This document shows positions 9,147 through 17,860 of a stretch of 64,000 nt of DNA, one piece after another. The stretch is from Thermodesulforhabdus norvegica. GTDB lineage: Bacteria > Desulfobacterota > Syntrophobacteria > Syntrophobacterales > Thermodesulforhabdaceae. Numbering within the stretch: position 1 is the first letter of the stretch; each line of letters opens with the position of its first letter. The stretch lies in the NCBI RefSeq assembly GCF_900114975.1, contig NZ_FOUU01000001.1, positions 186,001 through 250,000 on the forward strand, written 5' to 3'. Under the pieces are notes generated by a model. The model did no database searches and was not told the origin of the DNA. It saw only the letters and a program-made list of their open reading frames with translations. Position numbers and translations under genes: made by a program.

Positions 9147-9407
9147 TCAGCGCCGCTCAATCGTAAAATCCCGGTTAACATCGAGTATTAAATTCCGTAG
9201 CATATCCCAGGCTTTTTCTTCTTTAAGCCTTTCCAGATCCGATTCATTCCGTAACTCCTCATCGGAAGGACCCGCTCGATATACTCTATGAGCTTCATTT
9301 CCCGCAAAGGTCTCTTCCAGACCATCATGGGCCGGAGTACTACTTCGAGGTACCAGTAGAAAAGCCGAAATAAAAAACGTTATCAGATATAGTCTCCCCT
9401 TACCCAT
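9147..9407 (-). CDS. Small exported protein of unknown function
   Basis: 86 residues. An N-terminal hydrophobic segment (LYLITFFISAFLLVP) ending near STPAHD looks like a signal peptide; the remainder is highly charged (DEELRNESDLERLKEEKAW). I do not recognise a family. Its start lies inside the end of the upstream 145-residue gene (25-base overlap), so it is probably the last gene of the flaG/HD-GYP/PilZ/kinase operon. It ends about 20 bases before the bidirectional terminator. A flagellar or envelope role is guesswork from context. Confidence 0.55.
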   Translation of the reverse strand: MGKGRLYLITFFISAFLLVPRSSTPAHDGLEETFAGNEAHRVYRAGPSDEELRNESDLERLKEEKAWDMLRNLILDVNRDFTIERR

Positions 9408-9820
9408 TTTATACCTTCTGTGTAAGCAACTATCCTCATCTCTTCCAGCAGCTTTTTCCCTTCCCCTGAAATATTTTCAGCATCTACATTCGCTAGAATG
9501 TCAGAAAGCTCCTGAATTAAATCGCCGATTGACCTTAAATCTCCTCGCTCCACTGCCGATGCAAACTTTTCCAGAACAAACTCAGACCTATCGGCAAAGC
9601 TCAAATTGGCTTCAAGCCCATTGACATACATGGCAGAAATAGCCTCTGATAAGGATGACAAGGGAGTAACTTCCACACTTTTATCGCCTTCTACAACCCG
9701 GGATTCTCCTTCAGCTTCACGGAGATACCCGGCAAAAGCATCGTCCGAAACCCTTTTATTAGCCGCTCCTTCAACTTCCGGGCTCTCCATAACCCGGCTT
9801 TTTATTTCATCAACTTTCAT
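9383..9820 (-). CDS. Uncharacterised protein of the flagellar signalling operon
   Basis: 145 residues, acidic and mostly helical by appearance, with no membrane segment or signal peptide. I do not recognise its family. The start at ATG 9820 (MKVDEIKSRV) has GGAGG 6 bases upstream; an upstream in-frame start lacks this. It follows the histidine kinase gene by 42 bases and overlaps the next small exported-protein gene. Length and composition would suit a chaperone, anti-sigma-like or adaptor protein, but no FlgM-type motif is evident. Confidence 0.6.
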   Translation of the reverse strand: MKVDEIKSRVMESPEVEGAANKRVSDDAFAGYLREAEGESRVVEGDKSVEVTPLSSLSEAISAMYVNGLEANLSFADRSEFVLEKFASAVERGDLRSIGDLIQELSDILANVDAENISGEGKKLLEEMRIVAYTEGIKWVRGDYI

Positions 9821-9862
9821 ATTTTCCCTCCATCCAAAAGTGTGCAATAGACTTAAATGCAA

Positions 9863-10600
9863 TCATCTTGCCATTCCGGAAGGTAGCTCGATACGAGCAG
9901 TCGTAAATCCGTCTTTGCCGAAAAGCTTAATATTGCAACCGTCGGCCTTCAAAATTTCTTTAACACAGTACAATCCCATTCCGGGAAAGCCGTAACCTAC
10001 CGTCTGCCTTATCCCTTCAGGCCAGGCGCTGACACCCGGCTCGAATAGGTCCTCAGGAGCAATGTCTTCAGGAAGACCACAACCTGTATCGGTCACTTCC
10101 AGGCATGTTATTTCATTCTCGGCATAGGCCTTTATTATCAAATTTCTACTTTCAACGACCTGAAGAGCGGTTAAGCTGTTTCGAAGTAACTCGCAAATTG
10201 CAGGAACGGTAAAAGCTCCGTTAATTTGAACAGTCCCGACAGCAGGATCAATCTGGACTTCCAGTCTAACATTGTGCTTGCAAAAAAGATCGCACATGAG
10301 GACTCGTTCCAGAATTCTTAATGCATCGCCAACAATAACCGGTTCTTCAGCAGTACCCATTCGCTCAAGGGTTCTCATATCCTTGACCATTTCGGAAAGA
10401 GCTCTGGCCTGATTCTTTGCAGTATCTATACGCTCCATGACCTTTTCGGTCTCAGATTGCTCTTTCAGATCCTGCTCGACAAACTCCAGAGCAAAGCCCA
10501 GTACCTGCAGGGGAGAATTAATATTGTGGATAAATCCCGGTACCAGATGACCCAAAAAAGCCTGAAAATACCTTTTCATAAGAGCATGGGGATCGATCAT
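9863..10600 (-). CDS. Soluble sensor histidine kinase
   Basis: 245 residues with no membrane segment. The short N-terminal dimerisation helix carries the phospho-acceptor motif GFIHNINSPLQ (His about residue 22). It is followed by an HATPase domain with N box (ELLRNSLTAL), G1 box (DTGCGLP) and G2 box (GYGFPGMGL). The kinase lacks any sensor domain. Its start codon overlaps the stop of the PilZ gene (TAATG), implying translational coupling. The HD-GYP response regulator two genes upstream is the obvious partner (inference). Confidence 0.88.
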   Translation of the reverse strand: MIDPHALMKRYFQAFLGHLVPGFIHNINSPLQVLGFALEFVEQDLKEQSETEKVMERIDTAKNQARALSEMVKDMRTLERMGTAEEPVIVGDALRILERVLMCDLFCKHNVRLEVQIDPAVGTVQINGAFTVPAICELLRNSLTALQVVESRNLIIKAYAENEITCLEVTDTGCGLPEDIAPEDLFEPGVSAWPEGIRQTVGYGFPGMGLYCVKEILKADGCNIKLFGKDGFTTARIELPSGMAR

Positions 10601-11154
10601 TACGATTTTTCCCCTTCCCTTCTTTTACGTTGCTGTATCTCGGCCTGAAAAATCATTCGCATAAGTGTCTGTTGATCTTCGGCATATATGTCTTCAAAGC
10701 AAACACCAATGCTATAAGAGGCTTCTTTCGATCGATCTGACGACATCTTTTGCCAGCATACTTTTCCTATGGCCAGAATGGGGGGCATATCACCTACAAT
10801 AGAAAGAATACACAACTCTAAAAAGGTGTTCACTTCCAGAGGAACAGGACTGATAAAAGAAATCCCGCCACCACCGATATTGGTAACCTCGGATTCGAAC
10901 TGAAATATCTTTTCCCCGGTGCCCCTACCAAGCCAGTGAAGGAGGTAGTCTATCTTGGTTTCCAGCCGATCCAGCCTTTCAAAAAGGATCTCTAATTCTG
11001 ATTGCAACTCCGAATCTTCCGGTAAAAGCGGCTTGCTGTGATGGTGTCTGCGAGGCAGGAAATATCTTCCCTCCGTTTTTGGCAGAATGTTGTATTTAAC
11101 GATAAGACCCGGTATGTGTATGCGAAAGAATTCACGTTCCTTTTCACCTTTCAT
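10600..11154 (-). CDS. PilZ-domain (c-di-GMP receptor) protein
   Basis: 184 residues. The N-terminus has an R-x3-R motif (REFFR), followed by a helical coiled-coil-like insert (about 45-75). The PilZ barrel comes next with NIGGGGISF, corresponding to the (D/N)-x-S-x2-G c-di-GMP motif with Gly replacing Ser. The Ser-to-Gly change may weaken ligand binding. It overlaps the HD-GYP gene upstream (11 bases) and the kinase downstream (1 base), so the three are translationally coupled. A role in flagellar output control is likely from context. Confidence 0.8.
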   Translation of the reverse strand: MKGEKEREFFRIHIPGLIVKYNILPKTEGRYFLPRRHHHSKPLLPEDSELQSELEILFERLDRLETKIDYLLHWLGRGTGEKIFQFESEVTNIGGGGISFISPVPLEVNTFLELCILSIVGDMPPILAIGKVCWQKMSSDRSKEASYSIGVCFEDIYAEDQQTLMRMIFQAEIQQRKRREGEKS

Positions 11155-12694
11155 TATCCTCCTCCCGAGAGCCTAACAGGTCCAGAATTGCATCAACTAC
11201 ATCGGGATCAAATTGTGTGCCTTTATTGCCTCTAAATTCGCTTATTATCCGCTCCCGGGAGAGAGCTTTCCTGTAAGGACGGTCTGTAGACATTGCATCG
11301 TAGGCATCGGCAACACAAATAATTCTGGCAACAAGCGGGATATCGGTTCCACCAATACCGTCAGGATATCCTTTTCCATCCCATCTTTCGTGATGATGCC
11401 GGATGATGGACCTTTCCTCGTCACTGAGACCCAGTTCCTTTACTATCGTTTCACCTATGACCGGATGTTGCTTGATCAAATCGTATTCTTCTACACTGAG
11501 TTTACCCGGTTTGTTGAGTATAGCATCAGGTATTCCTATTTTACCGATATCGTGGAGGTATCCAACCGTCCTGAGAGCTTCTACATCGGTTCTCTTACAG
11601 CCCATATATTGGGCAATTTTTACAGCCCACCGGGTAACACGTTCCGAGTGCTTACCCGTATATACGTCCCTGGCTTCAAGAGCGTTGACGAGAGATCTCA
11701 ATATGGCGTAAAAATTGGCCATCAGGCTTTCATAAAGCGCAAGATTCTCCAGGGTAAGACCCGCCTTTTTAAGCAAAAAGTCCAGTATCCGGGCCGACAT
11801 CTTCTGAACAGGTCGCACTCCACCGTGAAAATAAGCTGTCAGATAGGCAAAAAGTTCACCCCGAATTTTTAACTGCCATATTTTGCAGGAATCCACGGGC
11901 AAAGCCCTTAGGATAACCTCCTCATGAAACCAACCAGAAACATGCCCGCTCATGCCCTGACAGGCTCTTTGAACTGCCCCGGAAGCATTTAACCCTACCC
12001 CACCAATTCCATCAACACTCCTTATCAATGCCGGCAAAAAATTCTCTCCCTTTCCCCGGTTTTTTTCGGCAACCAGCACAAGGTCTCCCCCCGAGGGCTG
12101 TCCTGCCGGAAGAGAAATATAAAGTCCCACGGAATCAGCTCCCGTCAGCTCCAGAGCCCAGCTCAATATGGCATCGTAAAGAGCCTCACTGGAAGTAACC
12201 TCGTCGAGATGTCTTGACACAGAAAACAGGATTCTTTGCTCTTCTATTCGCCTCTCAAGCTCCCTATTTACCCTTTCAAGCTCCAGCCTGGTTTCATGTT
12301 CAAGCTTAAGAGCAAGATTTTCCAGGAGAATTTGCCGTTCACGAAAAGCCCGTTCAAAAGAAACCATAACGTCCTGAAGGGAAAAAGGCTTGGTTAAAAA
12401 ATCGCAGGCCCCCAATCTCATTGCCTCTATTGAGCCTTCCAGAGTAGGGTAGCCGCTCATCATGATAACCGGTACGGCAGGATCCACAGACTTGAGATAG
12501 CGGAGTATGTCAATTCCACTGATATCGTTAAGCTGGAGATCTATAAAGGCACAGTCAAAGGATTCACGATTTATAACCTCCATTGCCTCACGACCACTTG
12601 CAATGTGATGAACGCTATGGCGTTCCATTTTCTCGAGGAAATCCTTGAGCATTTTTCCCAGAGCAATATCATCTTCAACGATAAGAACTTTCAC
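11144..12694 (-). CDS. Response regulator with HD-GYP (c-di-GMP phosphodiesterase) output
   Basis: 516 residues from GTG 12694. The receiver domain (about 1-120) has the acidic pocket VEDD, the phospho-Asp in CAFIDLQL and the TKPF lysine. A coiled coil and a GAF-like region (about 125-310) follow. The HD-GYP domain has HSERV, LHDIGKIG (HD), RHHHERWDGKGYPDG (GYP) and DAYDAM, all intact, so c-di-GMP hydrolysis is expected. GGGGGA precedes the GTG; an ATG at 12742 would add 16 residues but has no ribosome site. It sits between flaG and a PilZ gene. Confidence 0.92.
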   Translation of the reverse strand: MKVLIVEDDIALGKMLKDFLEKMERHSVHHIASGREAMEVINRESFDCAFIDLQLNDISGIDILRYLKSVDPAVPVIMMSGYPTLEGSIEAMRLGACDFLTKPFSLQDVMVSFERAFRERQILLENLALKLEHETRLELERVNRELERRIEEQRILFSVSRHLDEVTSSEALYDAILSWALELTGADSVGLYISLPAGQPSGGDLVLVAEKNRGKGENFLPALIRSVDGIGGVGLNASGAVQRACQGMSGHVSGWFHEEVILRALPVDSCKIWQLKIRGELFAYLTAYFHGGVRPVQKMSARILDFLLKKAGLTLENLALYESLMANFYAILRSLVNALEARDVYTGKHSERVTRWAVKIAQYMGCKRTDVEALRTVGYLHDIGKIGIPDAILNKPGKLSVEEYDLIKQHPVIGETIVKELGLSDEERSIIRHHHERWDGKGYPDGIGGTDIPLVARIICVADAYDAMSTDRPYRKALSRERIISEFRGNKGTQFDPDVVDAILDLLGSREEDNER

Positions 12695-12808
12695 GAAGTC
12701 CCCCAGAAACTCCGGCAAATTTGACAAAACCGATTCTTTCATATTTGAAAATACAAAAAAAGCAGGAGGAGGGAAATACTTTAAAGTCTCACAACCCCGA
12801 CGAATCAG

Positions 12809-13210
12809 CTAAATCGTTCCATGAAAGAGGACTCCAACAAGCTCTTCAAGCTTTTGACGCAGTTTTAACAGTTCATCAGGAGGAATCTGGCGGATTAACT
12901 CGCCCGTTTCCCGGTTAATAACCCGAACGACCACGTCATGAGTCTTTTTATCGATTTTGAAAGACAATTTGACATTTATTTCCTTGAGATAATTCTCAAT
13001 CTGTTCCGCCAGCTCCTTTACATCCTCCAAACTCATGTCCAGCAATTTCGTCTGGACCTGCTCCTTACCTTCTCCGACCTTTTTCGACTTACTGCCGGAG
13101 CTTTCTTCTACAGGTTTGATAATTTCCTGTTTTCTGCGTTCAACCTCTGGCTTTACGTGAGCCCACTGCTCAATACTCACGGGCTGAACTTCCGGCACCT
13201 TGGGTTCCAT
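12809..13210 (-). CDS. flaG: Flagellar protein FlaG
   Basis: 133 residues. The variable N-terminal half is charged; the conserved C-terminal FlaG domain reads LSFKIDKKTHDVVVRVIN, then RQIPPDELLKLRQKL. FlaG proteins influence filament length and are often near fliD or flagellin. The start at ATG 13210 has GGGAG 8 bases upstream; an earlier ATG at 13225 does not. It lies about 0.9 kb from the flagellin gene, on the opposite strand, and heads the HD-GYP/PilZ/kinase genes. Confidence 0.88.
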   Translation of the reverse strand: MEPKVPEVQPVSIEQWAHVKPEVERRKQEIIKPVEESSGSKSKKVGEGKEQVQTKLLDMSLEDVKELAEQIENYLKEINVKLSFKIDKKTHDVVVRVINRETGELIRQIPPDELLKLRQKLEELVGVLFHGTI

Positions 13211-13324
13211 AACACCATCTCCCAATGTGGAGATTTAATCCGTTATTCCAGACATTGCTGTCCTCATCAAATTAAAAGCCTCGGTCGATCGGCCTAATCC
13301 ATATATATTATTCGGTCAAGAGCT

Positions 13325-13951
13325 TTAATCACTTGAACCCTTCATCTTTTTTCGAGCCTCCCTTTCAGAGTCAGCAACAACATCGGCAAATTGATCCGCC
13401 AGCTCTCGCACAATGAACTCGACACCTGCACCAGGACGACCGGTGTAAGTTTTCCAATACAGATCAATATCCTTCCCGGGAGTAGAATAACCTTCCTGAA
13501 GAACATGAAATCTCGTATTCCCGTTTTTAACACCCAGAATCCATATCTCTATACGCACTCCCTGAGGCTGCCCTCCACCCGTTGCCAGCAAACGATCGAC
13601 ACGCCCATACAGTAGGAAATCTTTTCCTTCACGGCGAGCCACAGCTAAAGCATCTTCTATTTGCAAATTGTGCACGGGAAAAAACCGGGTCTCGGCAAAC
13701 ACTCTTCTCTCTATTAAAGAATTCGCATAAAAACGAGCGAATTTCTCCTGCCACGATGCAGGACAATTTTTTGACAGTAAGGGTAATACTAAAATCCCTG
13801 CATATTCTCCAAAAAGCGGGCTTTCAAGGGGCTTGATTATCCTCGGACTCTCGATATGAACCCCTCTCTTTTCCTCCCATCGCCAGGAAGACGCACAAGA
13901 GCTCATTAAAAAACAGGCAAGGACACACAGGCAAACTACACCATACCGCAT
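13325..13951 (-). CDS. Predicted lipoprotein of the flagellar locus
   Basis: 208 residues. A type II signal peptide ends in LMSSC (Cys about residue 19), followed by Ala and Ser. Retention at the inner membrane or export to the outer membrane cannot be decided with certainty; no Asp follows the Cys, which favours the outer membrane. The mature part contains GILVLPL and FLLYGRVDRLLATGG, resembling envelope lipoproteins with a GNA1162-like or LpoB-like fold, but I cannot name a family. It is divergent from the flagellin gene and upstream of flaG. Confidence 0.65.
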   Translation of the reverse strand: MRYGVVCLCVLACFLMSSCASSWRWEEKRGVHIESPRIIKPLESPLFGEYAGILVLPLLSKNCPASWQEKFARFYANSLIERRVFAETRFFPVHNLQIEDALAVARREGKDFLLYGRVDRLLATGGGQPQGVRIEIWILGVKNGNTRFHVLQEGYSTPGKDIDLYWKTYTGRPGAGVEFIVRELADQFADVVADSEREARKKMKGSSD

Positions 13952-14030
13952 AAAATAGACCCCCCTCTAGCGACACATGTAACTCTTTATTATAAATCAC
14001 ACACCAGAACCCTGGCGAGTGCAAAAATCG

Positions 14031-14046
14031 TGGCACGTATGTTGCT
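14031..14046 (+). promoter_or_regulatory. Sigma-54 promoter of the first flagellin gene
   Basis: TGGCAC, a 5-base spacer (GTATG) and TTGCT match the -24/-12 consensus of RpoN exactly. The element ends 56 bases before the flagellin ATG. RpoN control of flagellins by an NtrC-type activator is common in this phylum; the activator is not in the window. Confidence 0.88.
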
Positions 14047-14102
14047 AAAGAAAAGATGCGTAAGTCTTTGAGGAAAAATTTGTAATTCTAAGGAGTAACG
14101 CC

Positions 14103-14969
14103 ATGAGAATAAACACAAACGTACCGGCTCTTAACGTACACAGAAACCTGACGATGACCAGTAGACGCCTTGCCGAATCCTTAAAGAAGCTATCGTCGGG
14201 GTACCGGATTAACTCTGCCAAAGACGATGCTTCAGGTCTAGCCGTCGCAAACAAATTCAGGGCTGACATCCGGTCTATAAGGGTCGCAAAGCAAAACGCT
14301 ATGGAAGCTCAATCCATGCTACAGGTTGCCGACGGTGCCTACTCAAAAATCTACGACATACTGGTGCGCATGAAGGAGCTGGCAACTCAGGCTGCTTCGA
14401 GCCAAACGGTTCAATCCCAGCTGGTATCGGAGTTTCAGTATCTTCAGTCTGAGATCGACAGAATTGCAGGCTCAACTTTGTACAATAAATCATTGTTGAT
14501 CTCCACATCAACCGGCGGACCTGGAACTCAAAAGGCAACAAGTAGCGCCGTGGACGGGCTTACATTCCAGGTAGGCCAACACAACGATACTCAATTCCGC
14601 ATCGCGCTACAGCTCGACGGAGCAGATGCAACGAGCCTCGGGGTATCGAGTGCCGGTAGTAACGCCATCGCAATCTCAGACGTAACAGCAGCTCAAAGTG
14701 CAATGGACGCCATCGATCAAGCCATTGAAAGCATCAACCAGTACATGGCCAAAGTAGGTGCATATCAGAACAGGCTTCAGTACACAATAGAGAACCTGGA
14801 AGTTACCGTTGAAAACTTCTCTGCTTCCGAATCAACAATTCGCGATGTGGACATGGCCTGGGAAGTGATGAACTTTACCAAACAGCAGATTCTCCAGCAG
14901 TCCGGTATTGCAATGCTTGCCCAGGCCAATATGGCACCTCAGCAAGTGCTCCAGCTGCTTCAGGGTTAA
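14103..14969 (+). CDS. fliC: Flagellin (copy 1)
   Basis: 288 residues. Conserved N-terminal D0/D1 (MRINTNVPALNVHRNL, LSSGYRINSAKDDASGLA) and C-terminal D1/D0 (ENFSASESTIRDVDMA, QQSGIAMLAQANMAPQQVL) enclose a short central region (about 135-215), so the filament has little D2/D3 exposure. It is nearly identical to the second flagellin at both ends, differing mostly in the centre. It is preceded by AAGGAG 7 bases before the ATG and by a sigma-54 promoter. Four glycosyltransferase genes follow directly. Confidence 0.97.
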   Translation: MRINTNVPALNVHRNLTMTSRRLAESLKKLSSGYRINSAKDDASGLAVANKFRADIRSIRVAKQNAMEAQSMLQVADGAYSKIYDILVRMKELATQAASSQTVQSQLVSEFQYLQSEIDRIAGSTLYNKSLLISTSTGGPGTQKATSSAVDGLTFQVGQHNDTQFRIALQLDGADATSLGVSSAGSNAIAISDVTAAQSAMDAIDQAIESINQYMAKVGAYQNRLQYTIENLEVTVENFSASESTIRDVDMAWEVMNFTKQQILQQSGIAMLAQANMAPQQVLQLLQG

Positions 14970-15051
14970 CGGGGAGAGGATAGCAGTGATAATCGGGGGC
15001 CAATCTGGATAAGTCCCCCCTTTCCCCATTTAATCGAATCGGGTAACCCGG

Positions 15052-16797
15052 ATGAATCATCCGAACCGATCAACACCCCCCCCTGGTGAATTCTCGACCT
15101 ATCCCTCAGAGTCTCTCTTTCTCAAGAATATGCATGCTCTATTGGCAGTAAGTGACTTTAATTCAGTCGCCTTTTTCGAAGAAGAAAAAAATTCAACTCC
15201 CATTGAGCTCAGAAGCAGTACATCCGGGCTACCAACGGCTGTTCTGAAAACATGGCAAAACATCTACATCCATGACAAAGACAACCCCGTTCAAGGTGCG
15301 AAACAATGGCTGGCAGAGAAAGCAGAAACGGAAAAGGTCGAAACCGTATTGCTCATAGGACTTGGTCTGGGCTACGAACTCGGCCAGATACTCAATAAAC
15401 TCTCGAACATAAAGAATATTATCGTTTATGAGAGATATCCAGAACTGATAAAGGTAGCCCTCTCACTCCGGGACTATTCCAGAGATATTCTCCAGCGCCA
15501 TTTAGAATTCTATAGCTGGCCTACCTTTGGAGAATTGAGAAATCGGATTTCTTCTTCAAAGGTAAAAATCCTTACCCACCCCGTGCTGGGCAATATATAT
15601 GAAGAAGAAAAATACGGGCTGGAAAATCATTCCAGGGGCTCAGGCAAGAAAATCGTTATTCTCATCACGGGATTATTGAGTCGCGATATAGTTTTTCTGC
15701 TGGAACTCATGGGCTTTGAGACTCTTCCAGTAGAAATAACCAAGGTGCGACCCTCGACATTCCAAAAGTTCCTATTTTCCAGCAAAGCCGACGCCGTTTT
15801 TTCCGTAAATTACGTCAAAGAGGTTCCATATTTGAGCAGAGCTGCAGGCATACCGGTAGTTTTCTGGGAAATCGACCCCACCATTGAGCTTATTCCTCCC
15901 CTTCCGGAAGCGCATTCGAATACAATCATCTACAGCTATCGCAAAGCCCGTATTCCATTGCTTAAGGAAGCAGGCTTCTTCCGGGTTGATTACTTGCCCC
16001 TGGCAAGCAATCACTTCCGGTTCCGCCCTTCGCCCTTAACGGATGAACAGCGCATCAGGTACGGTGCCGATATCTCCTATGTGGGGTCTTCCATGGTCAA
16101 CGAAGGCAAAAGGCTTTTATCCTTATGCCTGGACCGACTTTCCAGCCCTCACGAAAAAGAAAAAATCATCAGGGCCGTTGAAAGGCAAAACAAATGTTTC
16201 AGCAAATTCATTCTCCCCGATCTCTTACCGACTCTCATTAAGGGCTTAAGTATGCCATGGGTTATCGAGGATACAAATGGAACCTCAATTGACGCCACCA
16301 TGTGCATCGCAGAGGAATGTGCATCGAGAAGGCGAATTACCGTCATTCGAAGCCTCTCCACGTTCCACCCAAAATACAGGGTTCGCATTTGGGGTGATGA
16401 CGGCTGGCGCAGTGTAATACCGCCCGGAGTTGAATACAGCGGCCCCGCAGGACATTATCACGAGCTTCCCATAATTTATAACGCCACGAAGATTAATATC
16501 GATATCAACCGAATTTACCAAAAAGAAATCGTCCCCTTGAGAGTTTTCGACGTCCTTGCAACGGGCAGCTTTATCCTTGTGGATCACAGCGATGAAGCCG
16601 CGAAGCTTTTTGACGGAAAGGTTGTTATGTACAACTCGCTAAAAGAGCTGAGAGAAAAAGTCGAGTATTATCTTAAAAACGAAGAAGAGAGACTTGCCAT
16701 TGCCCGTGAGTGCCGCGAAGTGATACTGAAAAGGCACACTCTTTCGCAGAGACTTCAGAAAATACTTTCGGACCTTCAGGTATTGGGGTGGCTTTAA
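15052..16797 (+). CDS. CgeB-type glycosyltransferase (DUF3880-like)
   Basis: 581 residues. An N-terminal Rossmann-like part (LLIGLGLGYELGQIL) resembles the start of flagellin-modifying Maf-type proteins. A two-domain GT-B-like part follows: KIVILITGLLSRD, PVVFWEIDPT and a C-terminal donor-binding region with IKINIDINRIY-like and RVFDVLATGSFIL motifs, typical of CgeB/spore-maturation glycosyltransferases. Likely substrate: surface Ser/Thr of flagellin (inference from its place between two flagellin genes). The ATG at 15052 has only a weak ribosome site. Confidence 0.8.
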   Translation: MNHPNRSTPPPGEFSTYPSESLFLKNMHALLAVSDFNSVAFFEEEKNSTPIELRSSTSGLPTAVLKTWQNIYIHDKDNPVQGAKQWLAEKAETEKVETVLLIGLGLGYELGQILNKLSNIKNIIVYERYPELIKVALSLRDYSRDILQRHLEFYSWPTFGELRNRISSSKVKILTHPVLGNIYEEEKYGLENHSRGSGKKIVILITGLLSRDIVFLLELMGFETLPVEITKVRPSTFQKFLFSSKADAVFSVNYVKEVPYLSRAAGIPVVFWEIDPTIELIPPLPEAHSNTIIYSYRKARIPLLKEAGFFRVDYLPLASNHFRFRPSPLTDEQRIRYGADISYVGSSMVNEGKRLLSLCLDRLSSPHEKEKIIRAVERQNKCFSKFILPDLLPTLIKGLSMPWVIEDTNGTSIDATMCIAEECASRRRITVIRSLSTFHPKYRVRIWGDDGWRSVIPPGVEYSGPAGHYHELPIIYNATKINIDINRIYQKEIVPLRVFDVLATGSFILVDHSDEAAKLFDGKVVMYNSLKELREKVEYYLKNEEERLAIARECREVILKRHTLSQRLQKILSDLQVLGWL

Positions 16798-16799
16798 CA

Positions 16800-17831
16800 A
16801 TGAAAATATTCATAGCAGAACCAATCGAAGGTGGCTCGGTTCCCGTTGCTCACTACTGCGCTCGTGGGTTTTCTCAGATGGGATATCAGGTTCTCTTTTT
16901 CCGGGGTACCTCTTTCGCCACTGCACATGATTACATTAAAAACCTAACTCATCGCAACTTTAACCACCCTCTCTTCCTTTTGTTCATCGAATTCATGAAA
17001 AGAGCCGTCCAGCAATGTATTGACGAGGCAGAACCGGATATCGTCTTTGGAGTGTCCCAATCCCCCCTTTTTCCTGAGAATCTGCTCACCTCCCGGTCCC
17101 GTAAAATCATCACCATCCTGTGGTTCCCCGAAGACTGTAACAGATTCACCTCCTGGAAAAGATTGGCTCCGCACTGCGATTTCTTCTTTATCATTCAGAA
17201 AGAACCTGTACTGTCCACAATAAGGCGATTGTGCCCCCAAACCCATTATCTTCCCGTGGCGGCCGACCAGGAGATACACAGGCCCATAAAGCTCAGTCCA
17301 CAGGAAAAAGCCTTTTTCGGCTCCGACATATCCTTTGTGGGAGCAGGGTATCGCAACAGGGTCCACATTTTCAGGGCACTGCTGGATTATAACTTTAAGA
17401 TCTGGGGAAATGATTGGTATCTGGAGCCTGACGATCCTCTCCTTCAGGTCATTCAGAACAAGGATCGGCGCATACCGGTTGAAGAATACGTTAAGGTCTT
17501 TAATGCTACAAAGATAAACATAAATCTTCATTCGTCGCTCGAGCCTAGGTCAATTGGCGGAGATTTCATTAATCCCAGGACCTTTGAGATTGCCGCCTGC
17601 AGAGCTTTCCAACTGGTGGATAGGAGATCTCTCCTAAAAGAAATTTTCAAGGATGACGAGATCGTAACCTTCGAATCCCTTCAAGAGTTAAAAAGGTTGA
17701 TAGATAGATTTCTTATCCACGACGATGAAAGGGAAGAATTCGCCAGGCGGGCTTATAAAGCGGTGCTTGAAAGGCATACCTACCTGCATCGTGTGAAGAA
17801 AATTAGCGATACATTGTGGTATAATAAATAA
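16800..17831 (+). CDS. CgeB-type glycosyltransferase
   Basis: 343 residues. The sequence opens MKIFIAEPIEGGSVPVAHYC and has the family motifs ITILWFPEDCNRF, SFVGAGYRNR and a C-terminal FEIAACRAFQLVDRR donor-site region. It is a shorter relative of the gene just upstream, whose stop lies 2 bases before this ATG, so the two are coupled. It probably adds a sugar to flagellin or to a flagellin-linked glycan. The frame extends further upstream into the preceding gene, but the family N-terminus fixes the start at 16800. Confidence 0.82.
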   Translation: MKIFIAEPIEGGSVPVAHYCARGFSQMGYQVLFFRGTSFATAHDYIKNLTHRNFNHPLFLLFIEFMKRAVQQCIDEAEPDIVFGVSQSPLFPENLLTSRSRKIITILWFPEDCNRFTSWKRLAPHCDFFFIIQKEPVLSTIRRLCPQTHYLPVAADQEIHRPIKLSPQEKAFFGSDISFVGAGYRNRVHIFRALLDYNFKIWGNDWYLEPDDPLLQVIQNKDRRIPVEEYVKVFNATKININLHSSLEPRSIGGDFINPRTFEIAACRAFQLVDRRSLLKEIFKDDEIVTFESLQELKRLIDRFLIHDDEREEFARRAYKAVLERHTYLHRVKKISDTLWYNK

Positions 17832-17860
17832 TCCAGGCGTGAATGGTTGAGTGCGTTCAG

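Noticed and set aside
14021-14035. A sigma-54-like element on the minus strand (TGCCAC-N5-TTGC) for the lipoprotein gene
   Set aside because: The nearly invariant GG of the -24 box is broken (TGCC), and the site overlaps the perfect plus-strand promoter, whose partial symmetry explains it.
14990-15035. A G-run and C-run that could pair after flagellin 1 (GGGGGC ... CCCCCC)
   Set aside because: The pairing is only about 5 bp with a long loop and no U-tract. It may fold, but it is not a credible terminator, and the next gene follows closely.
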